From Actinobacteria bacterium IMCC19121 (GTDB lineage Bacteria > Actinomycetota > Actinomycetes > Nanopelagicales > Nanopelagicaceae), in assembly GCA_002284895.1 (NCBI GenBank), contig CP015605.1:1442416-1506415 (forward strand): a DNA stretch of 64,000 nucleotides. Reading direction: 5' to 3'. Under the pieces are notes generated by a model. That model saw only the letters and a program-made list of their open reading frames with translations. It did not search any database and was not told the DNA's origin. This document shows positions 22,324-30,915 of the stretch, piece by piece. The translations under genes were made by a program, and so were the position numbers. The number at the start of each line of letters is the position of its first letter. Position 1 is the first letter of the stretch.

Positions 22324-23163
22324 TTAAGCGCTCTTACCAGCAAGCAGGCGATCTGCTTGTGCTAATCGAGCAATTAAAGTGCCATCGATGAGTTCATCTG
22401 CAATGCGAATTGACAGACCCCCAACTACTTCATTTTCAATACTGACATTCACTCGAATTTCATGGCCCATCATTTTCGTTAGGGCACTAGTTAAACGAGA
22501 AGCCTGTTCTGAAGTCAGCGGATTTGCCGAAACAACATGTGCAATTAAGCGTGCTTTACGTGCGGAGATAATGTCAGCAAACTCAGCAAGTCCGCTCTCA
22601 AGATTTCGTCCACGTGGATGGTCAGCCAAGAATGAGATCAGTTCGATTGTTGCTGCAAGTGCCTTCCCAGACAGGAGGGATGAAACAAGAGCGCTCTTCT
22701 TAATCTCTGAATTCGAGCGAAGCGCAAAGGTTGCACGCAGCTCTGGATTCTTTTTAACAATTTGGGAAAAGCTAAAGAGTTCAGACTCAAGTTGATCAAG
22801 CTGAGATGACTTTTCTACTGCCACAGTGGCAGCTTCCACACCTAAGAGCTCAACCACATCAGCTAAGTCTCTAGGTGATGACCAGCGCAGACCAACCATG
22901 GTTGAAAGAAGTGTGAAGGCATTACCGCTTTGAATTGAGTTGAAAACGGTCTTACTTAATTCAACTTTCGAAGCTGCATCGCGAGCAAAATCAGTCAACG
23001 CTCTACGAAGTGCGATGGATGAGTCAAGTACCGTAACAATTGCTAAAAGGTCAGTTGAGACTTTAGCTGCAGCCGAAGCATCACCACTTGAGATCAATTT
23101 CTCAAGTTGAGAGCGGGTTGCAACTAATGAAAGTCTGCTGGATCCTTTTAGTGAAAGTGTCAT
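22324..23163 (-). CDS. atpH: ATP synthase subunit delta (long actinobacterial form)
   Basis: Peripheral-stalk subunit linking F1 to b. The C-terminal half shows the family motif VNVSIENEVVGGLSIRIADELIDGT. At 279 aa it is about 100 residues longer than E. coli delta (about 177), as in many Actinobacteria. Unlike mycobacteria, it is not fused to a second b-like segment: a separate atpF lies upstream after 2 bp. Confidence 0.93.
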   Translation of the reverse strand: MTLSLKGSSRLSLVATRSQLEKLISSGDASAAAKVSTDLLAIVTVLDSSIALRRALTDFARDAASKVELSKTVFNSIQSGNAFTLLSTMVGLRWSSPRDLADVVELLGVEAATVAVEKSSQLDQLESELFSFSQIVKKNPELRATFALRSNSEIKKSALVSSLLSGKALAATIELISFLADHPRGRNLESGLAEFADIISARKARLIAHVVSANPLTSEQASRLTSALTKMMGHEIRVNVSIENEVVGGLSIRIADELIDGTLIARLAQADRLLAGKSA

Positions 23164-23165
23164 AG

Positions 23166-23705
23166 TTACTTTGACTTCTCCACTTCTTCTAGAAAGCGCT
23201 CAACAACTCGTGATTGTCGAGCAGCATCATCTAGAGATTCTCCAACAATTCTTGATGCAAGTTCAGTAGCAAGTGCACCCACTTCATTGAGGAGTGAATT
23301 GAAAGCAACTTGACGTTCAGCCTCGATTGATGTGCGTGCTGAAGCGGTGATACGAGTTGCCTCTTCTTGAGCAGTAGTTCTCATCTGTTCGAGGATCACT
23401 GAGCCCTCAGCGCGAGCTTCCTCACGAAGTTTTGCGGCTTCACCACGTGCATCTGCAAGCTGTGCCTTATACATCTGCAAAGCTTCTGCTGCCTCACGTT
23501 GTGCCACTTCTGCACGCTCTAAACCGCCTTCAATTGCTTCAGTACGATCTTTATATGCTTTTTCGAAACGCGGAACTGCACGTGCACGAATAAGCAAGAA
23601 AAGAATTCCAAAAGCAATAAAGCCGACGGCTATTTCCGCGGGTTTAGGAATGACGGGACTTGCTCCTGCCTCAGCAGATGCAAGAAATCCAAATTTACTA
23701 AACAT
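23166..23705 (-). CDS. atpF: ATP synthase F0 subunit b
   Basis: 179 aa with one N-terminal membrane helix (IAVGFIAFGILFLLIRARAV) followed by a long charged coiled coil rich in Ala, Glu and Arg. It dimerises to form the peripheral stalk. It lies between atpE (26 bp upstream) and atpH (2 bp downstream). Confidence 0.95.
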   Translation of the reverse strand: MFSKFGFLASAEAGASPVIPKPAEIAVGFIAFGILFLLIRARAVPRFEKAYKDRTEAIEGGLERAEVAQREAAEALQMYKAQLADARGEAAKLREEARAEGSVILEQMRTTAQEEATRITASARTSIEAERQVAFNSLLNEVGALATELASRIVGESLDDAARQSRVVERFLEEVEKSK

Positions 23706-23731
23706 ATTTTCCCCTTGTTTCTAGCAGATTC

Positions 23732-23938
23732 TTACTTCAGTACGAATGCAAGAACAAGGCCGAAAAGCGCCAAAGCTTCAGCAAGTGCAAAGCCAAGGAA
23801 TGCGATTGGCTGAAGGATGCTGCGAGCCTCTGGCTGACGAGCGACGCCGCTGATGTATGCAGCAAAGATCAAGCCGGTTGCAGTACCTGGTCCAATTGTC
23901 GAAAGGCCGAAGCCTACGATTGCGAGAGTACCTGTCAT
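23732..23938 (-). CDS. atpE: ATP synthase F0 subunit c
   Basis: A 68-aa two-helix proteolipid. The first helix is glycine-rich ([14 protein letters not shown]), the polar loop is ARQPE, and the ion-binding carboxylate is Glu54 in [12 protein letters not shown]. Nothing suggests a sodium-binding variant, so proton coupling is expected. It has a GGAAAG ribosome-binding site, and a stable hairpin lies immediately upstream. Confidence 0.96.
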   Translation of the reverse strand: MTGTLAIVGFGLSTIGPGTATGLIFAAYISGVARQPEARSILQPIAFLGFALAEALALFGLVLAFVLK

Positions 23939-23955
23939 TTCTCTTTCCTTTCATA

Positions 23956-23979
23956 TTGGCCAAACGGTCGTTTGGTCAA
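23956..23979 (-). other. Hairpin in the atpB-atpE intercistronic region
   Basis: A 10-bp inverted repeat (arms TTGGCCAAAC and GTTTGGTCAA, one G-U pair in RNA, 4-nt loop) fills much of the 54-bp gap before atpE. No U-tract follows, so it is not a terminator. It may protect the atpE-proximal mRNA or shape its translation, as c is needed in many copies; this is inference. Confidence 0.6.
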
Positions 23980-23992
23980 AGTTATTGTGGTT

Positions 23993-24775
23993 TTAGTGCT
24001 CGTCGGCAAGTGCTCCGGCGATATATAGAGCTGTTAATAAAGTAAAGATATAAGCCTGTAGGGCTTGGATTCCAAGTTCGAAAAAGCTTAATCCGATAGC
24101 AAAGCCAAATGAGAATAAACTTAGAAACTTGAAAATCAATCCGCTTGTTAATAGATACTCGCCACCAAGAGTGAAAACTAACAACAAAAGGTGGCCAGCA
24201 AACATATTGGCAAATAAACGCATAGAAAGCGTTAGTGGCCGAGTAACTAAATATGTTAGTAGCTCAACTGGAGTTAAAATTAAATAGACAGGCTTTGGAA
24301 TTCCTGGCATAAAACAAATGTCTTTCACATATTTACTAAAACCATGTTTTTTAATTGCAACATAGTGGTAAGTAACGTATGAAAAAATTGTCACGCCAAT
24401 TGGAAAGCCAATGTGCGACATTGTCGGGAACTGTAGAAGTGGGACAATACCGAAAATGTTATTTGTCAGAATAAAAATAAAGAGTGAGAATAGAAATGGT
24501 ACGAAGCGCATGAACTCTGGCCCAATAACATCGCGACCAAGTTCGTTGCGAATGAACGTGTATACAGATTCACCAGCAAATTGCAGCTTCGATGGAACGA
24601 TGGCAGCTTTGCGGGCAGAAAGAGTAAAAAAACTTCCAGCCACAATAACTGAAAGGAAAACTAAGAGAACTGGCTTGGTGAAAAGGATGCTATCGCCAAA
24701 AATTGGCGCAAAATCGAAATCAGCACTGCTTGGCGGAACAAAGCCTGGATTGGCCTGACTCCATACTCCGCGCAC
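23993..24775 (-). CDS. atpB: ATP synthase F0 subunit a
   Basis: A 260-aa membrane protein with five or six helices. The essential Arg lies in the helix reading RLFANMFAGHLLLL, and the last helix reads LGIQALQAYIFTLLTALYI. The GTG start at 24775 is supported by AGGAG 6 nt upstream. It is the first structural gene of the ATP synthase operon and follows a 141-bp gap that holds a candidate promoter. Confidence 0.95.
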   Translation of the reverse strand: MRGVWSQANPGFVPPSSADFDFAPIFGDSILFTKPVLLVFLSVIVAGSFFTLSARKAAIVPSKLQFAGESVYTFIRNELGRDVIGPEFMRFVPFLFSLFIFILTNNIFGIVPLLQFPTMSHIGFPIGVTIFSYVTYHYVAIKKHGFSKYVKDICFMPGIPKPVYLILTPVELLTYLVTRPLTLSMRLFANMFAGHLLLLVFTLGGEYLLTSGLIFKFLSLFSFGFAIGLSFFELGIQALQAYIFTLLTALYIAGALADEH

Positions 24776-24837
24776 TGAAAACTCCTTCTAAGGGATGGTC
24801 AAAGCTATTTGCCCATGGGGAGGAAGGGCACTGGCTA

Positions 24838-24866
24838 AACTTAGAGGCTAAGTGGCCTACATGCAA
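24838..24866 (-). promoter_or_regulatory. Candidate promoter of the ATP synthase operon
   Basis: On the minus strand a -35-like TTGCAT (24861-24866) is 17 bp from a -10-like TAAGTT (24838-24843). Predicted transcription start is about 55 nt before the atpB GTG. This is the largest gap in the cluster and the only obvious place for an atp promoter; strength is unknown. Confidence 0.4.
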
Positions 24867-24916
24867 AATGGCCCATGAGCTACTCAGACCAAGGTTCAAG
24901 GATGCAAAGTGGGGAT

Positions 24917-25105
24917 TTAGTTCTTGAGAAAGCGCAGCCAAATCAACCAAAAACTTGAGCCGATGCCGAGAATCAATCCAGTGATAAGCAGGAAATGAGT
25001 GCCAAGAAAATGATCACCCAGGGCGCCAGCACCACCCCAGAAAACTAAACCGGAGATTAAATAGGCAAGTATCGACCAAAAAGCTGCGTCATCATTCATC
25101 GCCAT
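24917..25105 (-). CDS. AtpZ/AtpI-like small membrane protein
   Basis: A 62-aa protein with two hydrophobic helices separated by a short GDHFLGTH turn, resembling AtpZ-type F0F1 accessory proteins (helix-turn-helix with Gly-rich first helix). Its position between the atpI-like gene (1-bp overlap) and atpB matches that role, possibly in c-ring assembly or Mg2+ supply. Assignment rests on size, topology and context. Confidence 0.7.
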   Translation of the reverse strand: MAMNDDAAFWSILAYLISGLVFWGGAGALGDHFLGTHFLLITGLILGIGSSFWLIWLRFLKN

Positions 25106-25551
25106 TACTGTTCATCCATTCCATTGCTTAGTTTGTGACTCGCATCACTAGGCAATGGTAGATGAAGTCGAAGCTTTAAGAAAGCCCTGACCTCGCCCAT
25201 GAGCCAGGCAAATGTAATTGCAACTGCAACAACACCAAATGTTGTTCGATCCAAATCCTTTTCTGGCACTGCATTTACAACGATTAGGAGAAACACTCCC
25301 AGAATCAATAACTTAGCAAAGTAGGAGACCAAAACTAAAACCATTGTCATCATGGGATCAAGTTTTCGAGAATACTTTGAAATTGCTAAGTGAATTCCGA
25401 AAAAGATCAAGACAATAAATTCAGCTAAGACTCCCCCAAGGATGGCTGAATTTCCGCGAGCAATAGTCATACACATTGTTGTGAGTATGCCAATTACGCT
25501 GGCTGGGATTACAGCACCACGCCACATTTCAAACTCAGATGACTGACTCAT
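25105..25551 (-). CDS. AtpI-like membrane protein upstream of ATP synthase
   Basis: A 148-aa protein with four predicted membrane helices and a short polar C-terminus (LPLPSDASHKLSNGMDEQ). Position and topology match the AtpI-like protein that follows wecA/rfe in mycobacterial genomes (Rv1303 position). It probably assists c-ring assembly. It overlaps wecA by 4 bp and the next small gene by 1 bp. Confidence 0.7.
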   Translation of the reverse strand: MSQSSEFEMWRGAVIPASVIGILTTMCMTIARGNSAILGGVLAEFIVLIFFGIHLAISKYSRKLDPMMTMVLVLVSYFAKLLILGVFLLIVVNAVPEKDLDRTTFGVVAVAITFAWLMGEVRAFLKLRLHLPLPSDASHKLSNGMDEQ

Positions 25552-26624
25552 TTTCTAACCATACTCCTGTTACTGATTAACAACGTAGCCATGACTAACA
25601 TAATTGCAGTCAAAAGACCAACCCACCACGGTTCAAAAGCCAAGACTGTTACAGGAAATGCAATTGTTGCTGTCCACATATAAAGAATGAACGCAGTCTT
25701 TAACTGCGAGTTTCCGGCGCTAAGCAGTCGGTGATGCAAGTGCTCGTTATCTGGTGCAAAAGGAGATTTACCAGCTTTCACACGACGGCCAACTGCTAAT
25801 AAGAGATCAACGAGTGGAATAGCAAGAACTGCAAAAGGAAGTAGCAGAGGCAGCAACGTTGGACCACGAGATTCAGCAGAGATTGCGTTGGGATCTACTT
25901 GGCCAGTTAAAGTAATTGCAGCTGATGCCAGCAATAGGCCAAGCAACATTGATCCACTATCCCCCATGAAAATGCGTGCTGGGTGGGCATTATGTGGCAA
26001 GAATCCAATACACAGCCCTACTAATACTGCCGTTGTGAGAGATGGCGCACCTGCGCGACTAAAGCCAAAATCAACAGCTAAAAGATAAGCAAAGGCAAAG
26101 AATGCGATTCCAGAGATTGCAACAATTCCCGCAGCCAGCCCATCCATGCCATCAATAAAGTTCACTGCATTAATAATGACTAAGACAATAAGTACTGTAA
26201 CCAACTGGCCAATACTTGGTGGCAAAGTAATCACGCCATTAATTGGTAGCCACAGGATCTGAATTCCATACATCAACAAAATTCCTGCAGCAAAGACTTG
26301 CCCGGTTAACTTTGTTAGAGCATCTAATTGAAAGCGATCATCGGCCATACCCAATAAGACAATGGCAGTTGATGCTAAAAAAATGCCTTGGGCTTCATGG
26401 CCAAAAGATTTACCAACAAGGGGTAAGTGATTAACAATCATGAACGTAATTGCCATGGCCAGCCACATCGCAACTCCGCCCCAGCGCGCAGTGGGAGTTG
26501 TGTGAATGTCTCGTCCACGAATTCCAGCAACTGCGCCAAATCGAATTGCTTGGGAGCGAACTAGCGGAGTAATCAAATAGCACAGAGCTGCTGAAATCAG
26601 CAGCGTTACTAGATACTCGCGCAT
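25548..26624 (-). CDS. wecA: Undecaprenyl-phosphate N-acetylglucosaminyl-1-phosphate transferase (WecA/TagO type)
   Basis: A 358-aa MraY/WecA-family enzyme that transfers a sugar-1-phosphate to undecaprenyl phosphate, starting a cell-surface polymer. About ten to eleven helices are present. Family motifs are the DDRFQLD loop, NAVNFIDGMDGLAAG and ARIFMGDSGSMLLG with metal-binding Asp. The exact sugar is not fixed by sequence, though the synteny with mycobacterial rfe supports GlcNAc. It lies 9 bp after glyA. Confidence 0.88.
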   Translation of the reverse strand: MREYLVTLLISAALCYLITPLVRSQAIRFGAVAGIRGRDIHTTPTARWGGVAMWLAMAITFMIVNHLPLVGKSFGHEAQGIFLASTAIVLLGMADDRFQLDALTKLTGQVFAAGILLMYGIQILWLPINGVITLPPSIGQLVTVLIVLVIINAVNFIDGMDGLAAGIVAISGIAFFAFAYLLAVDFGFSRAGAPSLTTAVLVGLCIGFLPHNAHPARIFMGDSGSMLLGLLLASAAITLTGQVDPNAISAESRGPTLLPLLLPFAVLAIPLVDLLLAVGRRVKAGKSPFAPDNEHLHHRLLSAGNSQLKTAFILYMWTATIAFPVTVLAFEPWWVGLLTAIMLVMATLLISNRSMVRK

Positions 26625-26633
26625 ACGCTCTTA

Positions 26634-27893
26634 TTACCCTTGGTAGATTGGAAAGCGTGATGTAAGAGCATGAACTTCGTTCTTTATCGCAGCGTGTGCT
26701 GAGGCATCATCGGTAGCAATTGCCCGCGCAATCAAAGTTGCAATCTGCTTCATCTCTTCAACGCCCATTCCTTGGGTAGTTGTAGATGGTGTTCCAACAC
26801 GAATTCCACTTGTGATACCTGGCTTCTCTGGATCATTTGGAATTGAGTTCTTATTCATAACAATTCCAGCTGCTCCGCAACGCTCATCAGCTACTTTTCC
26901 AGTAACCCCTGTGCTTCGAATATCCATCAGGGCTAAGTGAGTTTGAGTGCCGCCTGATACTGCGCGCATGCCTTGCGCTTCAAGAGCTTTAGCTAATGCT
27001 TGAGCATTAACAATGACATCCTTGGCATATTTTTGATAGGCAGGTGTTGCACACTCTGCCAACGCAACAGCTTTGCCTGCCACCATAGACATGATTGGAC
27101 CACCCTGCATTCCTGGGAAAACAGATTTATCAATTGCAGCTGCGTGCTCTGCTTTAGTCAAAATCATTCCACCGCGTGGTCCACGCAAAACTTTGTGTGT
27201 TGTGAAAGAAACAACATCTGCATATGGAACAGGGGAAGGAATGGCTTTACCTGCAACTAGGCCGATGAAGTGAGCAGCATCTACCCACATAATCGCCCCT
27301 ACTTCATCACAGATTGCTCGGATCTTCTCGAAATCTACTAGTGATGGGTAGGCAGTTGCACCTGAGCAAATCATTTTTGGCTTTGTGGCAATTGCCTTAT
27401 CGCGCAGTTCGTCATAATCAATTAATTCATTATCGCTGCGCACACCGTAGGACTCAATCTTGAACCATTTGCCTGAAAAGTTAACTGGAGATCCATGGGT
27501 TAGGTGACCACCATGTGCCAAAGACATCGCCATGACGGTGTCTCCTGGCTTAGTGAATGCTTGATAAACCGCGATATTCGCACTCGCACCTGAATGTGGT
27601 TGCACATTTGCATGATCTGCACCGAAAAGAGTTTTTGCGCGCTCTATAGCAAGGCTTTCAGCTTTATCAACTTCTTCACAACCGCCGTAGTAGCGCTTGC
27701 CTGGATAACCTTCGGCGTATTTATTGGAAAGAGTTGAACCTATAGCTGCCAACACGGCGCGTGAGGTGAAGTTCTCTGATGCAATTAGCTGCAAGTTCTT
27801 TTGCTGACGTGACATTTCAGAGAGCAATACCGCAGCAATCTCTGGGTCCTGTTTGCTGAGTGCATCAAAATCTGGGCCATAGTAAGTAGACAT
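26634..27893 (-). CDS. glyA: Serine hydroxymethyltransferase
   Basis: Converts serine and tetrahydrofolate to glycine and 5,10-methylene-THF. The PLP-lysine lies in FTTHKVLRGPRGGMIL (about residue 230), with the N-terminal motif LIASENFTS and YAEGYPGKRYYGGCE. Length 419 aa is standard. It sits between the YrdC-like gene and wecA, an insertion relative to the mycobacterial order, and has its own leaderless-type promoter. Confidence 0.97.
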   Translation of the reverse strand: MSTYYGPDFDALSKQDPEIAAVLLSEMSRQQKNLQLIASENFTSRAVLAAIGSTLSNKYAEGYPGKRYYGGCEEVDKAESLAIERAKTLFGADHANVQPHSGASANIAVYQAFTKPGDTVMAMSLAHGGHLTHGSPVNFSGKWFKIESYGVRSDNELIDYDELRDKAIATKPKMICSGATAYPSLVDFEKIRAICDEVGAIMWVDAAHFIGLVAGKAIPSPVPYADVVSFTTHKVLRGPRGGMILTKAEHAAAIDKSVFPGMQGGPIMSMVAGKAVALAECATPAYQKYAKDVIVNAQALAKALEAQGMRAVSGGTQTHLALMDIRSTGVTGKVADERCGAAGIVMNKNSIPNDPEKPGITSGIRVGTPSTTTQGMGVEEMKQIATLIARAIATDDASAHAAIKNEVHALTSRFPIYQG

Positions 27894-27899
27894 GGACCA

Positions 27900-27905
27900 A
27901 CCTTA
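27900..27905 (-). promoter_or_regulatory. -10 element of a leaderless promoter (glyA)
   Basis: On the minus strand TAAGGT ends 6 nt before the glyA ATG at 27893. This gives glyA an internal promoter within the cluster. Confidence 0.45.
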
Positions 27906-27915
27906 TCGTGGGAGC

Positions 27916-28560
27916 CTAAATAAGGCGCGCGCTCGGTGAGATTGCCTGAATTTCTTCCAGTGAAATAGCGCCAACCCTCACAACTCGAACACCTTCGGCA
28001 TCGGCTTCCACAACTGTGGTTGGTGCTCCTTGGCGCAGTTTTCCGCTGTTGAACTGGAAGGCAAGATCAGAGTGCAAAACAAAAATGTCGCTGAGCTCTT
28101 TTGGTGCTGGCATTCCGATTCGTGAAGCACTTGTAACAGCCAATGGTCCACTCTCTGCAAGTAAGGCCTTGGCAAATTTACTTTTTGGAACTCTAATACT
28201 TAATCGATCAAGTTGGTTGGCATCACCCAAATCCCAGCTCAAACCTAACTGTGGTTTTAGATTAAGTGAGAGAAGACCTGGCCAGAACTTTTTCATAAGT
28301 GCTGAAATATCTGGAGTAATTTCACGAACAACTCCTTGAGCAGTTTTTGAACTGCCAACTAAAACTTGTGCTGATGTAAACAAGGGCGAGCCATGCAAAA
28401 CATTCATCGCACGAACTGAATCGTGCTTGAAGGCATCACAAGCAAATGCATAGGTGTGTTCTAGAGGAATAGCGATTATGTAACCATCAGAGATTGCCTT
28501 TAACGCTTTGTTAACGTGACGGCTGAGTTCGCCCTTTTTAAGATCTACTTCTTTGCCCAT
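27916..28560 (-). CDS. YrdC/Sua5-family protein with degenerate active-site motifs
   Basis: By position (after prfA-prmC) and fold this is the threonylcarbamoyl-AMP synthase used for tRNA t6A. The ATG at 28560 is chosen because a strong GAGGAGGT site lies just upstream; the longer TTG frame would overlap prmC. The 214-aa protein keeps the late YrdC core (FWPGLLSL, GPLAVTSAS, GVRVVRVGAIS). The usual N-terminal KxR motif region reads LHGSPLFTS, and SxN reads SAS. The TVYGLGxDA-type segment reads HTYAFACDA. It may be a diverged enzyme or a non-catalytic paralogue. Confidence 0.78.
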   Translation of the reverse strand: MGKEVDLKKGELSRHVNKALKAISDGYIIAIPLEHTYAFACDAFKHDSVRAMNVLHGSPLFTSAQVLVGSSKTAQGVVREITPDISALMKKFWPGLLSLNLKPQLGLSWDLGDANQLDRLSIRVPKSKFAKALLAESGPLAVTSASRIGMPAPKELSDIFVLHSDLAFQFNSGKLRQGAPTTVVEADAEGVRVVRVGAISLEEIQAISPSARLI

Positions 28561-28562
28561 GA

Positions 28563-29411
28563 TTACCTCCTCACCGCACTTGTCCAACGAGGGCGACCAA
28601 CAAGGTCGTCATGGACTGCAATATCTTCGAAATCTACGGCCAACTCCCCTGCAATTGCAATTGCTTGCTCTTCTGTATGTTCGATAACCAATACTCCTGC
28701 TGGCTTTAATAATCTAGCGGCAGCTTGGATAAAGATGCGTGGAAGTTCCATTCCAGTTGGCCCACCAAAGAGAGCAATATGAGGCTCAAAGCCAGCCACA
28801 TCTCGTGGCAAGGTTTGTGAATCTGGAATATATGGTGGATTAGCAATTACTACATCGCACTTGACGCCAGGTAATACATCGGCAACATCGCCTTCAACAA
28901 CTCGAACGTTTTCGGCAATAACTGAGACGTTTTTCTTCAGCCATACCAATGCCTCTGGTGATTTCTCTACTGCAATCACTCGCGCAGTTGGTGCCTCAGT
29001 TGCAATTGCAAGAGAGAGTGCACCAGAGCCTGCACCTAAATCAATAACACTGACCGGGGCTGGCAAGTTAGCAATGTGTTGCAAGACGGCTTCAACAAGT
29101 AGTTCAGATTCAGGACGTGGCACCAAAACTCCAGGTCCCACTTGAATTTCTAGGTAACGAAATGGTGCAACACCAGTGAGGTATTGCAAAGGCTCGTGAT
29201 TGAGTCTGCGATCAAGCAGAGTGAAAAATTGCTCTTCAATCACATCAAGGTCACCAATAGTTGCAAGAGTAAATTCGATTAAAACTGGGTTATGCAGATC
29301 CATTCGCGACAAACCAAGAACATGGGCAAGCAAGTGTTCAGCATCTACTTCACTTATGCCTGATTCTGCTAACTGTGCTTTAGCAACACGAAGCAGGCTC
29401 TTAATCTCCAT
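28563..29411 (-). CDS. prmC: Peptide chain release factor N5-glutamine methyltransferase PrmC
   Basis: Methylates the Gln of the GGQ motif in RF1/RF2. SAM-binding motif VIDLGAGSGALSLAIA and catalytic NPPY (VIANPPYIPD, about residue 187) are present. The ATG at 29411 (MEIKSLLRVAK) lies 4 bp after the prfA stop and fits the family N-terminus better than the ATG at 29453, which would overlap prfA. Its substrate gene prfA is directly upstream. Confidence 0.94.
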   Translation of the reverse strand: MEIKSLLRVAKAQLAESGISEVDAEHLLAHVLGLSRMDLHNPVLIEFTLATIGDLDVIEEQFFTLLDRRLNHEPLQYLTGVAPFRYLEIQVGPGVLVPRPESELLVEAVLQHIANLPAPVSVIDLGAGSGALSLAIATEAPTARVIAVEKSPEALVWLKKNVSVIAENVRVVEGDVADVLPGVKCDVVIANPPYIPDSQTLPRDVAGFEPHIALFGGPTGMELPRIFIQAAARLLKPAGVLVIEHTEEQAIAIAGELAVDFEDIAVHDDLVGRPRWTSAVRR

Positions 29412-29415
29412 GTAC

Positions 29416-30498
29416 TTAGTTCGTGCTCGCCAAACGTGCAGCTTTATCTGCATCCAATAGAGCTTGAATCATGTCGTCCAAATCGCCATTCATAACCGCA
29501 TCTAAGTTATTGGCTTTGTAGTTCACGCGGTGATCACTAATGCGATTTTCTGGATAGTTATATGTGCGAATTCGCTCTGATCGATCCACGGTGCGCACTT
29601 GGCTCTTGCGCTCTGCAGATGCTGCAGCTTCAGCTTTTTCTTGGGCATCGGCTAAAAGGCGAGCACGCAAAATACGAAGCGCTGATTCCTTATTTTGTAG
29701 TTGGCTCTTTTCGTTCTGACAAGAGACCACAATGCCCGTTGGAACGTGTGTTAATCGCACAGCAGAGTCAGTTGTATTAACAGATTGTCCGCCAGGACCT
29801 GATGAGCGATAAACATCTACTCGCACATCATTCATATTGAGCTCAACATCAACTTCTTCAGCCTCAGGCAAGATCAATACGCCGGCGGCAGAAGTGTGAA
29901 TTCGTCCAGCACTTTCAGTCTCTGGCACGCGCTGCACGCGGTGAACTCCACCTTCAAATTTCAAACGTGCATAAGGGGATTCTCCAGGTGCTGCAGTTCC
30001 CTTTGATTTAACAGCAACTGAAATATCTTTATAGCCACCCATTTCACTTTCAGTGGCATCAATAACTTCTACTTTCCAATTGTGCTTTTCTGCATAACGC
30101 ATATACATGCGCAGTAGATCACCAGCAAAGATTGCTGATTCATCACCGCCAGCACCTGCTTTGACTTCCAAAATCACGTCGCGATCATCATTGGGATCAC
30201 GTGGCAATAAGAGCTCTTCTAGCTTTTCAGCAGCTTGCGCGCATGTTGCCTCAAGTGCTGGAATCTCAGATGCAAAATCAGCATCAACGGCTGCTAGCTC
30301 TTTACCTGCTGCTAAATCATCTTCTGCAGATTTCCACGCCTTAAAGCCAGCAACTACTGGACCAAGTTGGGCATAGCGACGTCCAAGTTTGCGGGCGTTG
30401 TTTTGATCTTCATGGATAGAAGGATCAGCCATCTTTGCTTCAAGTTCTGCGTATTCGCGCACCATTTCATGGGCGGATGCAAAGCGATCACTAGTCAT
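29416..30498 (-). CDS. prfA: Peptide chain release factor 1
   Basis: RF1 recognises UAA and UAG. The codon-recognition PxT motif reads PET ([13 protein letters not shown]), as in some Firmicutes, and the catalytic GGQ lies in [13 protein letters not shown]. The 360-aa length is standard. An AAGGAG site precedes the ATG. Located between rpmE and prmC, as in other Actinobacteria. Confidence 0.97.
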   Translation of the reverse strand: MTSDRFASAHEMVREYAELEAKMADPSIHEDQNNARKLGRRYAQLGPVVAGFKAWKSAEDDLAAGKELAAVDADFASEIPALEATCAQAAEKLEELLLPRDPNDDRDVILEVKAGAGGDESAIFAGDLLRMYMRYAEKHNWKVEVIDATESEMGGYKDISVAVKSKGTAAPGESPYARLKFEGGVHRVQRVPETESAGRIHTSAAGVLILPEAEEVDVELNMNDVRVDVYRSSGPGGQSVNTTDSAVRLTHVPTGIVVSCQNEKSQLQNKESALRILRARLLADAQEKAEAAASAERKSQVRTVDRSERIRTYNYPENRISDHRVNYKANNLDAVMNGDLDDMIQALLDADKAARLASTN

Positions 30499-30544
30499 TG
30501 GCTTCTCCTTATCTGTTCTAGTTGGAAATCTTCGTTTGGGAATT

Positions 30545-30590
30545 AAAAAAACCGCGACCGCAACCGTTAAGGCTGCGATGCGGTTTTTTA
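30545..30590 (-). terminator. Intrinsic terminator after rpmE
   Basis: Stem-loop with arms AAAAAACCGC and GCGGTTTTTT (30546-30555 and 30580-30589), extended by an inner CGCA/TGCG pairing. The A-tract and T-tract make it potentially bidirectional, but the only transcripts here run on the minus strand from rpmE toward prfA, so prfA probably has its own promoter or reads through. Confidence 0.8.
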
Positions 30591-30596
30591 AGAAAG

Positions 30597-30812
30597 CTAC
30601 TTAGCTGCTTTTTTACCGAAGCGTTCTTCGAACTTAGCTACGCGACCACCAGTATCAAGGATGCGCTGCTTGCCGGTGTAGAACGGGTGGCATACAGAAC
30701 AAACTTCAACATAGATTGAACCGCTTGCAACAGTTGAGCGGGTAACAAACTTCTCACCGCAACCACACGTTACTTGGGTCTCTTTGTACTCTGGGTGGAT
30801 CTCTGGCTTCAT
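30597..30812 (-). CDS. rpmE: 50S ribosomal protein L31, zinc-binding type
   Basis: 71 aa starting [19 protein letters not shown]. The paired Cys motifs CGC and CSVC are those of the zinc-containing L31, and HPFYTGKQR is the family signature. The ATG at 30812 follows an AAGGAAT ribosome-binding site; the longer upstream frame is not needed. It lies between rho and the terminator. Confidence 0.95.
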   Translation of the reverse strand: MKPEIHPEYKETQVTCGCGEKFVTRSTVASGSIYVEVCSVCHPFYTGKQRILDTGGRVAKFEERFGKKAAK

Positions 30813-30915
30813 GGTTATTCCTTCTTTAATGTTTGGGTCCCTCACGGGTGAACCAAACGGGGCGGTTAACAGGGCTAAATCGTAGGCGATGGCCCGCGAT
30901 TTACGAAATTTACGC

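Noticed and set aside
24703..24950. Short open frames across the atpB upstream gap
   Set aside because: They overlap the atpB 5' end and the AtpZ-like gene on the wrong frame; the region is better read as a promoter and leader.
30876..30901. Hairpin AAATCG/CGATTT between rpmE and rho as a terminator
   Set aside because: The stem is interrupted and no U-tract follows; it may be structural but I cannot support a terminator call.
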